From NCBI GenBank assembly GCA_050251775.1, contig JBFWMD010000022.1:1-50635 (forward strand): 50,635 nt of DNA, given 5' to 3'. Below, piece by piece: positions 37,541 through 44,925 of the stretch. Source of the stretch: Paucidesulfovibrio sp050251775. GTDB lineage: Bacteria; Desulfobacterota; Desulfovibrionia; Desulfovibrionales; Desulfovibrionaceae. Each line of letters opens with the position of its first letter. Position 1 is the stretch's first letter. The notes beneath the pieces were generated by a model that saw only the letters and a program-made list of their open reading frames with translations, ran no database searches and was not told the DNA's origin. The translations under genes were made by a program, and so were the position numbers.

Positions 37541-38405
37541 GCGCGACGTTTCCCTGTCCAGCGCCCGGAACATCCGGCACGCACTGGAACATCTCGGTCA
37601 CGCGGTGACCTTTCTGGACCTGCTCGACGGCTACGCCGCCCTGGTCGAGCTGGCCAAGGAATCCGATTTCGCCTTCATCGGCCTGCACGGCTCTCCCGGC
37701 GAGGATGGGCTGGTCCAGGCCGCCCTTGACCGCGTGGGCTGCCCCTACCAGGGTTCTGGGCCGGCGGCGTCCTTCCTGGCCCTGAACAAGGCTGCGGCCA
37801 AGGCCCTGTTCCAGGATGCGGGCATCCGTACCCCGGCCTGGGAACTTTGGCCCCTGCCCCCGCGCAACGCCAAGATCGGCCTGACCTACCCCGTGTTCGT
37901 CAAACCCAACATGGGCGGTTCCAGCCTGGGCATGAGTCTTGTGGAACGCGAGGTCGATCTGTTCCAGGCTCTGGATAAGATCGGCGCCCTGGGCGAGGAG
38001 GCCCTTGTGGAAGTCTCCGTTCCCGGTGTGGAAATTACCTGCGGCATTCTTGGCGAGACCCCCCTGCCGTTGATCCTGATCCGCCCCAAGCACGGGGCCG
38101 CCTATTTCGATTTCCAGAACAAATACGATGAGGACGGCGCCGAGGAGATCTGCCCGGCCCCCGTGGACACGGCCCTGACCGAGGAGATCCAGACCATGAC
38201 TCTGGCCGCGCACCGCGCCCTGGGCTGCCGGGGATATTCGCGCGGCGACTTTATGGTCGGCGCGGACGGCAAACCCTACCTGCTGGAATTGAACACCCTG
38301 CCGGGCATGACCGCCACGAGTCTGCTGCCGCGTTCCGCCAAAGCCGCCGGACTGGAATTCGAAGCGCTCATCGCCGAGTTGATCCGCCTGGGCCTGGAAC
38401 GGTAG
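37503..38405 (+). CDS. ddl: D-alanine--D-alanine ligase
   Basis: An ATP-grasp ligase that makes D-Ala-D-Ala for peptidoglycan. The start is GTG at 37503, with AAGG about ten bases upstream inside the HD gene. The 300-residue product has GGWSTERDVSLSSARNI (about residues 8-24), FIGLHGSPGEDGLVQAAL (about 58-75), PVFVKPNMGGSSLGMSLV (about 134-151) and PYLLELNTLPGMTATSLLP (about 259-277), all standard for Ddl. It is at the short end of the family. No mur genes are adjacent; it lies with Kdo genes. Confidence 0.93.
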   Translation: MKILLIAGGWSTERDVSLSSARNIRHALEHLGHAVTFLDLLDGYAALVELAKESDFAFIGLHGSPGEDGLVQAALDRVGCPYQGSGPAASFLALNKAAAKALFQDAGIRTPAWELWPLPPRNAKIGLTYPVFVKPNMGGSSLGMSLVEREVDLFQALDKIGALGEEALVEVSVPGVEITCGILGETPLPLILIRPKHGAAYFDFQNKYDEDGAEEICPAPVDTALTEEIQTMTLAAHRALGCRGYSRGDFMVGADGKPYLLELNTLPGMTATSLLPRSAKAAGLEFEALIAELIRLGLER

Positions 38406-38411
38406 CAGGGA

Positions 38412-39722
38412 ATGGCCATTACCCGTACCGCCCTGTTCCGGCTCTATGATCTGGCCTGGGGGCCCGCGCTCTTTTTTCTGCGGCGCAACCGCCGCCTCCG
38501 GCACGGTTGGGGTCAGCGCGTCCAACAGGCCCCCTACCCCGGCCCCTGCGACCTCTGGATCCAGGCCGCCAGCGTGGGCGAATCCCAACTGACGGGAGAA
38601 CTGCTGCGGCGACTGCCCTTGCCACAGGGCCAACCCGACGCCCTGCCCCTGCGCATCCTGCTGACCACTAACACCGCCGAAGGCATGGATCGGCTCGACG
38701 CCCTTGTCACGGAGCTCCGGCCCCTGCGTCCGGAGCTGCGGTTGCACACGGCCTACTTTCCCCTGGACCGGCCCCGGCTGATGCGCCGCGCCCTGGACCG
38801 GGTCCGACCGCGCACGGTCGTGCTGCTCGAATCCGAAATGTGGCCGGGATTCATGGCCGCCTGCCGCGACCAGGACGTGCGGCTGCTGGTGGTCAACGGA
38901 CGCATGAGCGAGCGCAGCCTGCGCGGCTACCTCAAATTCCACTTCTTTTTCAAAAGCATTGCCCCGGACAAAATCCTGGCCATGTCCGAGGCGGACGGCG
39001 CCCGCTTCGCCACGCTCTACGGGCATGGGCGCGTGGAACTGATGCAGAACATCAAGTTCGACCGCGTGCCCCGGCCGGGCGACGCCCGCCCCGGCGATGC
39101 CGGAGACAACCCCGGCCCTGTGGCCCCGCTGTTGCCCGGCCAGCAACCCTTCGTGGTCCTGGCCTCGGTACGCGAGGAGGAGGAACCGGAAGTCCTCACG
39201 CTGCTTTGCGGCCTGCTGGCGGCCCGGCCCGAGTGCGTGCCCGGCTTGTTTCCGCGCCACATCCAGCGCGTCGCGGCCTGGAGCGAGCTGCTTTCCGGCG
39301 CGGGCATCCCCCACGTGCTGCGCTCCCGGGCGACCGGCCCTGTGCGGCCCGGAACCGTGCTGCTTTGGGACCGCATCGGCGAGATGGAGCGCGCCTTTCC
39401 CCATGCCTCTGCCGCCTTTGTGGGCGGCAGTCTGGCCCCTCTCGGCGGTCAGAATTTCCTGGAGCCTCTGGCCAGCGGCCTGATCCCGGTCATCGGACCG
39501 CACTGGAAGAATTTCGCCTGGGTCGGCGAAGAAATTCTCCAGGCCGGACTGGTGCGCAAAACGCCGGATACCGCCGCGGCTTTGGCCGAACTTCTGCTCC
39601 TGCTGGAGGCTCCGCCGGACCGGGAAGCGGTGCGCGTGCGGTTTCAGGCCTACGTTTCCGAACGGCGGGGCGGCACGACCACCGCCTGCATGCATATTGC
39701 CCATTCCCTCAAAAGACGATAG
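38412..39722 (+). CDS. waaA: 3-deoxy-D-manno-octulosonic acid (Kdo) transferase
   Basis: WaaA attaches Kdo from CMP-Kdo to lipid A precursor at the inner face of the inner membrane. The 436-residue product has an N-terminal anchor (YDLAWGPALFFL, about residues 13-24), then GWGQRVQ, IQAASVGESQLTGELLRRL, LLTTNTAEGMDRL, ESEMWPGFMAACRDQDVRLLVVNGRMSERS (catalytic N-domain) and the GT-B C-domain AAFVGGSLAPLGGQNFLEPLASGLIPVIGPHWKNF (about 334-368), the family signature. It starts six bases after ddl. Confidence 0.94.
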   Translation: MAITRTALFRLYDLAWGPALFFLRRNRRLRHGWGQRVQQAPYPGPCDLWIQAASVGESQLTGELLRRLPLPQGQPDALPLRILLTTNTAEGMDRLDALVTELRPLRPELRLHTAYFPLDRPRLMRRALDRVRPRTVVLLESEMWPGFMAACRDQDVRLLVVNGRMSERSLRGYLKFHFFFKSIAPDKILAMSEADGARFATLYGHGRVELMQNIKFDRVPRPGDARPGDAGDNPGPVAPLLPGQQPFVVLASVREEEEPEVLTLLCGLLAARPECVPGLFPRHIQRVAAWSELLSGAGIPHVLRSRATGPVRPGTVLLWDRIGEMERAFPHASAAFVGGSLAPLGGQNFLEPLASGLIPVIGPHWKNFAWVGEEILQAGLVRKTPDTAAALAELLLLLEAPPDREAVRVRFQAYVSERRGGTTTACMHIAHSLKRR

Positions 39723-39739
39723 GAAGCGCGACCGGCCTC

Positions 39740-40483
39740 ATGAACACATTTCCGAAATGCTACGGCATCATTCCCGCGCGGTACGCTTCGTCGCGCCTGC
39801 CGGGCAAGCCCCTGGCGGACATCCTGGGCAAGCCCATGTTCTGGCACGTCTATGACCGGGCACGGCGCTGCCCCGAGCTGGAACGCGTGCTCCTGGCCAC
39901 GGACGACGAGCGCATCCGCGCCAAGGCCCAAGAGCTGGACGTGCCCGTGGTCATGACCCGGCCCGACCACGCCAGCGGCACGGACCGCGTGCTGGAGGCC
40001 GCCGAGATCATCGGGGTCGAGGCCGACGCGGTGGTGGCCAACATCCAGGGGGACGAACCCTGCCTGGAACCGGCCATGCTCACGGAACTGCTGTCTCCGT
40101 TTGCGGATCCCCAGGTCCGGGTGGCCACCCTGGCCGGGCGCATCGACGCCCGGGAGGCCGCTTCGCCGGATCGCGTCAAGGTGGCCCTTGCCACAAACGG
40201 GAACGCGCTTTATTTTTCCAGATCGGCCATCCCCTTTGACCGCGACGGGTCGGGTGACGGCTACCTGCTGCACATCGGGCTGTACGCCTTCCGCATGGAA
40301 GCGCTGCGGGCCTTCTCGGCCCTGCCCACGGGCCTGCTGGAGCGCAGGGAAAAGCTTGAGCAGCTCAGGCTTTTGGAAAACGGCATCCCCATCCGCGTCA
40401 GCCTCACGCGGCACGCCTGCCACGGCGTGGACCGCGCGGAAGATCTGGCCGGAGTTACGAACATCCTCAGGGAGCAACTATGA
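39740..40483 (+). CDS. kdsB: CMP-Kdo synthetase (3-deoxy-manno-octulosonate cytidylyltransferase)
   Basis: KdsB activates Kdo with CTP to make CMP-Kdo, the donor used by WaaA encoded just upstream. The ATG at 39740 gives 247 residues: YGIIPARYASSRLPGKPLADILGKPMFWHVYDRA (about residues 8-41), VVMTRPDHASGTDRVLEAAE, VVANIQGDEPCLEP (about 98-111) and YFSRSAIPFDRDG. The same frame continues upstream to 38840 but that region overlaps waaA. The stop overlaps the carA start (ATGA). Confidence 0.94.
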   Translation: MNTFPKCYGIIPARYASSRLPGKPLADILGKPMFWHVYDRARRCPELERVLLATDDERIRAKAQELDVPVVMTRPDHASGTDRVLEAAEIIGVEADAVVANIQGDEPCLEPAMLTELLSPFADPQVRVATLAGRIDAREAASPDRVKVALATNGNALYFSRSAIPFDRDGSGDGYLLHIGLYAFRMEALRAFSALPTGLLERREKLEQLRLLENGIPIRVSLTRHACHGVDRAEDLAGVTNILREQL

Positions 40484-41601
40484 AAGCGATTCTGGCCCTC
40501 GAAGACGGAACCCTCTTTCCGGGCGAATCCTTCACCGGCCCCATCGAAGCGGGCGGCGAGGTCATCTTCAACACTGGCATGACCGGCTACCAGGAAGTGC
40601 TTACCGACCCCTCCTACACCGGACAGATGGTCTGCATGACCTATCCGCTCATCGGCAACTACGGCGTGAACGTCGAGGACGTGGAATCCCCCAGGGTCCA
40701 GGTCGCCGGGTTCATCGTCAAGGAATGCTGCAAGGAGCCAAGCAACTGGCGCGCCCACAAATCCCTGCCGGACTACCTCCGCGAGGCGGGCATTCCCGGC
40801 ATCGAAGGCGTGGACACCCGCGCCCTGACCCGGCATCTGCGCATCAACGGCGCCATGCGCGGCGTGATCTCCACTTCCGTTAAGGACCCGGCGGAACTGG
40901 TGCGCCGGGCCAAGGCCGTCCCCCCCATGGAGGGATTGAACCTGGCCGACCGCGTTTCCACCCCAGAGCCGTATCTCTGGACGGAAAAGGGTCCCGTGTA
41001 CGTGGATCTCAAGAACTTTTCCTGGCCCGAAGGCGGTCCCCGCGTCATCGTCTACGACTTCGGCACCAAGTGGAACATCCACCGCCTGCTCGCGGCCCAG
41101 GGCTTCGTGCAACTCACCGTACCCTCGTCCATGACCGCCGCCGAGGCCCGCGCGCTCGGCCCGGACGCCATCTTCCTCTCCAACGGCCCCGGCGATCCCG
41201 CCGTGGTCACCGGCGCGGTGGAGGCCACGCGGGACTTCTGCAAGGACCTGCCCGTGGCCGGCATCTGCCTCGGCCACCAGATTCTCGGTCTGGCCCTGGG
41301 CGGCACGACCTTCAAACTCCGCTTCGGACACCACGGCTGCAACCATCCGGTCATGGACCTGGAATCGGAAAAAATCGAGATTTCCTCCCAGAACCATGGC
41401 TTTTGCGTTGACATCACAGGCCTGAATCATCTTAAGATGACGCACAAGAATCTGAACGACGATACGCTGGAAGGCTTTGCCCACCGCGACAAGCCGGTCA
41501 TCGCCATCCAGTTCCATCCGGAGGCCGCGCCCGGCCCGCACGACAGCGGATATTTCTTCTCCCGCTTCCGGGAGTTGGTCCGCCAGGAAACCGGCAAATA
41601 A
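40480..41601 (+). CDS. carA: Carbamoyl-phosphate synthase small subunit
   Basis: CarA is the glutaminase subunit that supplies ammonia to CarB for carbamoyl phosphate in pyrimidine and arginine synthesis. The 373-residue product has the N-terminal CPS domain (FNTGMTGYQEVLTDPSYTGQMVCMTYPLIGNYG) and the class I glutaminase domain with SNGPGDPA, GICLGHQILGLALGGTTFKLRFGHHGCNHPV (catalytic Cys about residue 265) and HPEAAPGPHD (catalytic His, Glu). carB does not follow, so it is encoded elsewhere. Translational coupling to kdsB is unusual but clear (ATGA). Confidence 0.95.
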   Translation: MKAILALEDGTLFPGESFTGPIEAGGEVIFNTGMTGYQEVLTDPSYTGQMVCMTYPLIGNYGVNVEDVESPRVQVAGFIVKECCKEPSNWRAHKSLPDYLREAGIPGIEGVDTRALTRHLRINGAMRGVISTSVKDPAELVRRAKAVPPMEGLNLADRVSTPEPYLWTEKGPVYVDLKNFSWPEGGPRVIVYDFGTKWNIHRLLAAQGFVQLTVPSSMTAAEARALGPDAIFLSNGPGDPAVVTGAVEATRDFCKDLPVAGICLGHQILGLALGGTTFKLRFGHHGCNHPVMDLESEKIEISSQNHGFCVDITGLNHLKMTHKNLNDDTLEGFAHRDKPVIAIQFHPEAAPGPHDSGYFFSRFRELVRQETGK

Positions 41602-41628
41602 CCAGGCGTCCGTCTCCTCAGGAGCGAC

Positions 41629-42426
41629 ATGTCCGTAGAACTGATCAAAGCCCGTAAACGCCTGTCCGAGGTCAACGGCCTGCTCAAGCAGAGCAAACCC
41701 ATGGCCGCGACCCAGGCTCTGACCCAGGCCCTGCTGACGATCCTGAAGAACCCGCTGATGAAAAACGAGCGGGACGAATTCTTCACGCTCATTGAGCAGG
41801 CCGTGTACAGCCTGAACCAGGACAAGGAGCTGCGGCGTCTCTATCCGCTGGTGATTCCCTATAAGCAGGGCGAGGAAAAGAAGCTCTACCAGACCATGCA
41901 GGAACTGGTGGGCGAACTGGAAACCCACGTCACCGAAGAGGCCCAGAGCGAAATCGCCCACAAAGAAAGCGTCCGGGCCGAGGAACTGGAAAAAGGCCAG
42001 GCACACCTGGACGCCAAAGAGGTGGACCAGGCCCGCGACACCTTCAACGGCCTGATGCGGACCTTCAAGACCGACACGGAACTCAAGGCCGACATCGCGG
42101 ACCGCTACCTCAAGGCCGACCTCTACGACGACGCCCTCGGCCTGCTTGAGGACGCCCTCAAGCACGACCCCCAGGCCATGTTCCTCTACAACCGCATCGG
42201 CATTGTCCTGCGCAAACTCAAGCAGTTCGACGCGGCCGAGCGCTACTACCTCAAGGCTTTGGAATACAGCAACAAGGACGAATACCTGTATTTCAATCTG
42301 GGCCGCCTCTACTTCGACTGGCGGCAGTGGGCCAAGATGAAGGAAGCTGCGGAAAAAGCCCTGGGCATCAACCCCGGCTTCAAGGAAGCGGAAAAAATGC
42401 GCCAGTACGCGCTGAAAAAAATCTAA
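41629..42426 (+). CDS. Tetratricopeptide-repeat protein
   Basis: A 265-residue soluble protein with no signal peptide. Residues about 115-265 hold tetratricopeptide-type helical pairs, for example ARDTFNGLMRTFKTDTELKADIADRYLKADLYDDALGLLEDALKHDPQAMFLYNRIGIVLRKLKQFDAAERYYLKALEYSNKDEYLYFNLGRLYFD in part, with repeat positions of the DDALGLLEDAL and DAAERYYLKAL kind. The N-terminal part (residues 1-110) is helical and charged with no family I can name. Preceded by AGGAG. It ends the ddl-waaA-kdsB-carA operon before a terminator. Likely a protein-binding scaffold; function unknown. Confidence 0.8.
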   Translation: MSVELIKARKRLSEVNGLLKQSKPMAATQALTQALLTILKNPLMKNERDEFFTLIEQAVYSLNQDKELRRLYPLVIPYKQGEEKKLYQTMQELVGELETHVTEEAQSEIAHKESVRAEELEKGQAHLDAKEVDQARDTFNGLMRTFKTDTELKADIADRYLKADLYDDALGLLEDALKHDPQAMFLYNRIGIVLRKLKQFDAAERYYLKALEYSNKDEYLYFNLGRLYFDWRQWAKMKEAAEKALGINPGFKEAEKMRQYALKKI

Positions 42427-42443
42427 GCGCCTCCGCGCATCGG

Positions 42444-42469
42444 AAAGGCCGCCTTGGGGCGGCTTTTTT
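42444..42469 (+). terminator. Intrinsic terminator of the ddl-carA-TPR operon
   Basis: GCCGCC (42448-42453) pairs with GGCGGC (42458-42463) around TTGG, with flanking AA/TT extending the stem, followed by TTTTTT (42464-42469). It begins 18 bases after the TPR stop. Confidence 0.85.
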
Positions 42470-42485
42470 CTTGCCTTCGATGCCG

Positions 42486-42513
42486 TTGCAATCCCGCAGA
42501 GTTAGCGTACATT
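42486..42513 (+). promoter_or_regulatory. Candidate promoter of the flavoprotein gene
   Basis: TTGCAA (42486-42491), 16-base spacer, TACATT (42508-42513), directly after the terminator and about 50 bases before the ATG. A modest match. Confidence 0.35.
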
Positions 42514-42564
42514 CCCGGCTCCCGGCGTCTTCCCTCCCGGAGCGAATTCCCGTACCCTGTCACC

Positions 42565-43827
42565 ATGTCCTTGCGCACCGATGTACTTGTTCTCGGCGCG
42601 GGTCTCTCGGGCCTGCGCGCGGCCTGGGCCGCAGCCGAATCCGCGCCCGGCCTGCGTGTGACCCTGGCCGCGCTCTTGCCCGGCCCCTCGGGCTCCTCCT
42701 TTGCCAACCGCAACGACAGCCTGGGCATGCAACTGCCCCTGGGCGAACGCGAGCGCACCCGTTTCGCCCGCGAGGTGGTCTGGCTGGCCCGGCCCGGCAT
42801 GGTGGACGAAATCCTCGTGCGCATCCTCGCCGAGGAGGCCGAGCTCCGCTTCCGCGAGTTGGAGACCCTGGGACTGAAATTCCGCTATCAAGCGGACGGA
42901 AGGCTCTTCCGCCGCACAGGCTGCTTCAGCCCCTTTGCCCGCGCTGCGGTGTTCGACGATCTGGCCCACGCCCACAGCCTGTTCCGCGATAAGATCCTCT
43001 CCCTCGGCGTGGACCTGCGCACCGGGCTGGAGGTTCTCGGCCTGGAAACCGCGAACGGACGCGTGACCGGGGCGCGCCTGCGCCCGGTGGGCGCGGATCA
43101 GGAAAAAGCGCCGCTGACCATCCGGGCTGGAGCCGTGGTCATGGCCCTGGGCGGCCCGGCTCCCCTGCACGAGCGCCACGTGGCCGGTCCCGGCAATCCG
43201 GGCCGCTCCTGGCAAATGCTCCGGGAGGCTGGAGCGCGCATGGAAAACACGGACTACCTGCAATACATGTGGATGACCCTGGCGGGCCGCCGCTTCTGCT
43301 CCCCGGCGGACATCGCCGGGCCGGACGCCGTGGCCCGGACGCCAGATGGGGGGGAGGTGGCGCCCTCGGCCAAGGTCCTGGCCCTGGCCGACGCGCGGCG
43401 CACACACTGCCCCGCTGCCTGGGGGCCGGTGGAATACGAGGGGGATCTGGTCCACGACTACGGCATGGACCAATGGCTCCAAGCCCAGGCCGATGACCAA
43501 GGCGTGGTCCGAGTCAAGCTCGGCCAGGGCGGCTGGGAGGAGGTGGCGCTCTTTGCCCACGCGGGCAACGGCGGCGCGCTGATCAACGAACACGGGGCCG
43601 TGCTGGCCGCAAAAACCGAACCTGGAACCGAACCTGAATCCGGCGTCGAAACCGGAACAAAAACGGACACGGAAACAACCCCGCTCCTGCCCGGCCTCTA
43701 TGCCTGCGGCGAATGCGCCACGGGCATGCACGGGGCCAACCGCCTGGGCGGGGCCATGGTCACGGCCACCCAGGTCTTCGGCAAACGCGCGGGCGAGGCC
43801 GCGGCGCGCTTCGCGCGACTCAGTTGA
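42565..43827 (+). CDS. Short FAD flavoprotein of the fumarate reductase/aspartate oxidase family
   Basis: A 420-residue FAD-dependent oxidoreductase. The ATG at 42565 opens MSLRTDVLVLGAGLSGLRAAWAAAE with the GxGxxG FAD-binding loop; NDSLGMQLPLGERERTRFAREVVWLARPG follows. The C-terminal region has YACGECATGMHGANRLGGAMVTATQVFGKRAG, the family signature with the HGANRLGG motif. A typical SdhA/FrdA/NadB protein is about 530-640 residues and has a C-terminal helical domain, missing here. Between residues 350 and 380 lies an acidic Thr/Glu-rich insert made of short EPGTEPES-like repeats. The substrate is unknown. The stop overlaps the pdxA stop by eight bases on the other strand. Confidence 0.8.
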   Translation: MSLRTDVLVLGAGLSGLRAAWAAAESAPGLRVTLAALLPGPSGSSFANRNDSLGMQLPLGERERTRFAREVVWLARPGMVDEILVRILAEEAELRFRELETLGLKFRYQADGRLFRRTGCFSPFARAAVFDDLAHAHSLFRDKILSLGVDLRTGLEVLGLETANGRVTGARLRPVGADQEKAPLTIRAGAVVMALGGPAPLHERHVAGPGNPGRSWQMLREAGARMENTDYLQYMWMTLAGRRFCSPADIAGPDAVARTPDGGEVAPSAKVLALADARRTHCPAAWGPVEYEGDLVHDYGMDQWLQAQADDQGVVRVKLGQGGWEEVALFAHAGNGGALINEHGAVLAAKTEPGTEPESGVETGTKTDTETTPLLPGLYACGECATGMHGANRLGGAMVTATQVFGKRAGEAAARFARLS

Positions 43828-44860
43828 TAACGCCCTTCCCTTGAACCGTTTCCGCGCCCCCGACCCGCACGTCCGCCATGCGCTCGACCATGCGCAGGGC
43901 GGCCTGGAAGCTCTCCAGGCTGGCCGTGCCCGTGCCCGCAAGGTCGTAGCCCGTGCCGTGGTCCGGGGAGGTGCGCGGATAGGGCAGCCCCAGGGTGACG
44001 TTCACGGCGTTGTGGAAGTGCAGCAGCTTCAAGGGGGCCAGGCCCTGGTCGTGGTACATGGCCAGGACAGCGGCGTAGGCCCCGCGCGCGGCAAAGTGGA
44101 AGACCGTGTCGCCCGGCAGGGGGCCGACCACTTCCAGCCCCTCGGCCTTGGCCCGCTCCAGGGCCGGGGCGATGATCTCGATTTCCTCCCGGCCGATCTT
44201 GCCGGACTCGCCCGCGTGCGGGTTCAGCCCGCAGACCGCGAGGGGGCCGCCCACGCCCAGGGTGCGCATGTGTGCGGCGGTGAGCCGCAGGCAGTGCAGG
44301 ATGCGTTCAGCCGTGACCAGAGCGGCCACGTCGCGCAGTTGCGGGTGGGTGGTCACGAGGCTGACGCGCAGCACCGGGCCGCCCAGGTGCATGCAGACGT
44401 TTTCGCGGCCCACGCCCAGGCGTTCGGCCAAAAATTCCGTGTGGCCCGGAAAGTCGAAGCCCGCGTCCTGGAGCATGGCCTTGTTCAGCGGACAGGTGCA
44501 GAGGCCCTGGCCCACGCCGGATTGCAGCAGCTTCACGGCCCATTCCAGGCTCACGCCGGAGCAGGCCCCGCCCGCCACGCTGGCCTGGCCCAGGGGGCAG
44601 GTCATACCCGAGAGTTCCCCAGGTTCAAAGAGATAGACGCCCGGAACGCGGTCCGCGACTTCAGCGGGATCGTCCAGCCGGGTCCAGAACGTTTCGCCCG
44701 CGCCCAGATGCGTGCGCAGGGCGCTCTCCGGCCCCAGGAGCAGGTAGCGCGCGTTCAACTTCGCGCACGAGGCCTCCCAGAAGACTTCCAGAAAGTGGCG
44801 CACCACGAGTTCCGGCCCCAGCCCGCCAGGGTCGCCCAGCGTAATCAGAATGGTGTTCAT
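43820..44860 (-). CDS. pdxA: 4-hydroxythreonine-4-phosphate dehydrogenase
   Basis: PdxA oxidises 4-phosphohydroxy-threonine in the DXP-independent-of-PdxST branch of vitamin B6 synthesis. The 346-residue product has ITLGDPGGLGPELVVR (about residues 5-20), CTCPLNKAMLQDAGFDFPGHTEFLAERLG (about 118-146), GLNPHAGESGKIGREEIEIIAPALERA (about 200-226), YHDQGLAPLKLLHFHNAVNVTLGLPYPRTSPDHGTGYDLAG (about 267-307), including the metal-binding His/Asp positions. It is the last gene of the glycogen cluster and converges on the flavoprotein gene with an eight-base overlap. Confidence 0.96.
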   Translation of the reverse strand: MNTILITLGDPGGLGPELVVRHFLEVFWEASCAKLNARYLLLGPESALRTHLGAGETFWTRLDDPAEVADRVPGVYLFEPGELSGMTCPLGQASVAGGACSGVSLEWAVKLLQSGVGQGLCTCPLNKAMLQDAGFDFPGHTEFLAERLGVGRENVCMHLGGPVLRVSLVTTHPQLRDVAALVTAERILHCLRLTAAHMRTLGVGGPLAVCGLNPHAGESGKIGREEIEIIAPALERAKAEGLEVVGPLPGDTVFHFAARGAYAAVLAMYHDQGLAPLKLLHFHNAVNVTLGLPYPRTSPDHGTGYDLAGTGTASLESFQAALRMVERMADVRVGGAETVQGKGVIN

Positions 44861-44925
44861 GGGGGGCAGCTTACGGATTCGCGCCCGTGGAGAAAAGCAT
44901 TTTCTTTCCGGCAACCTGCCGGGCT

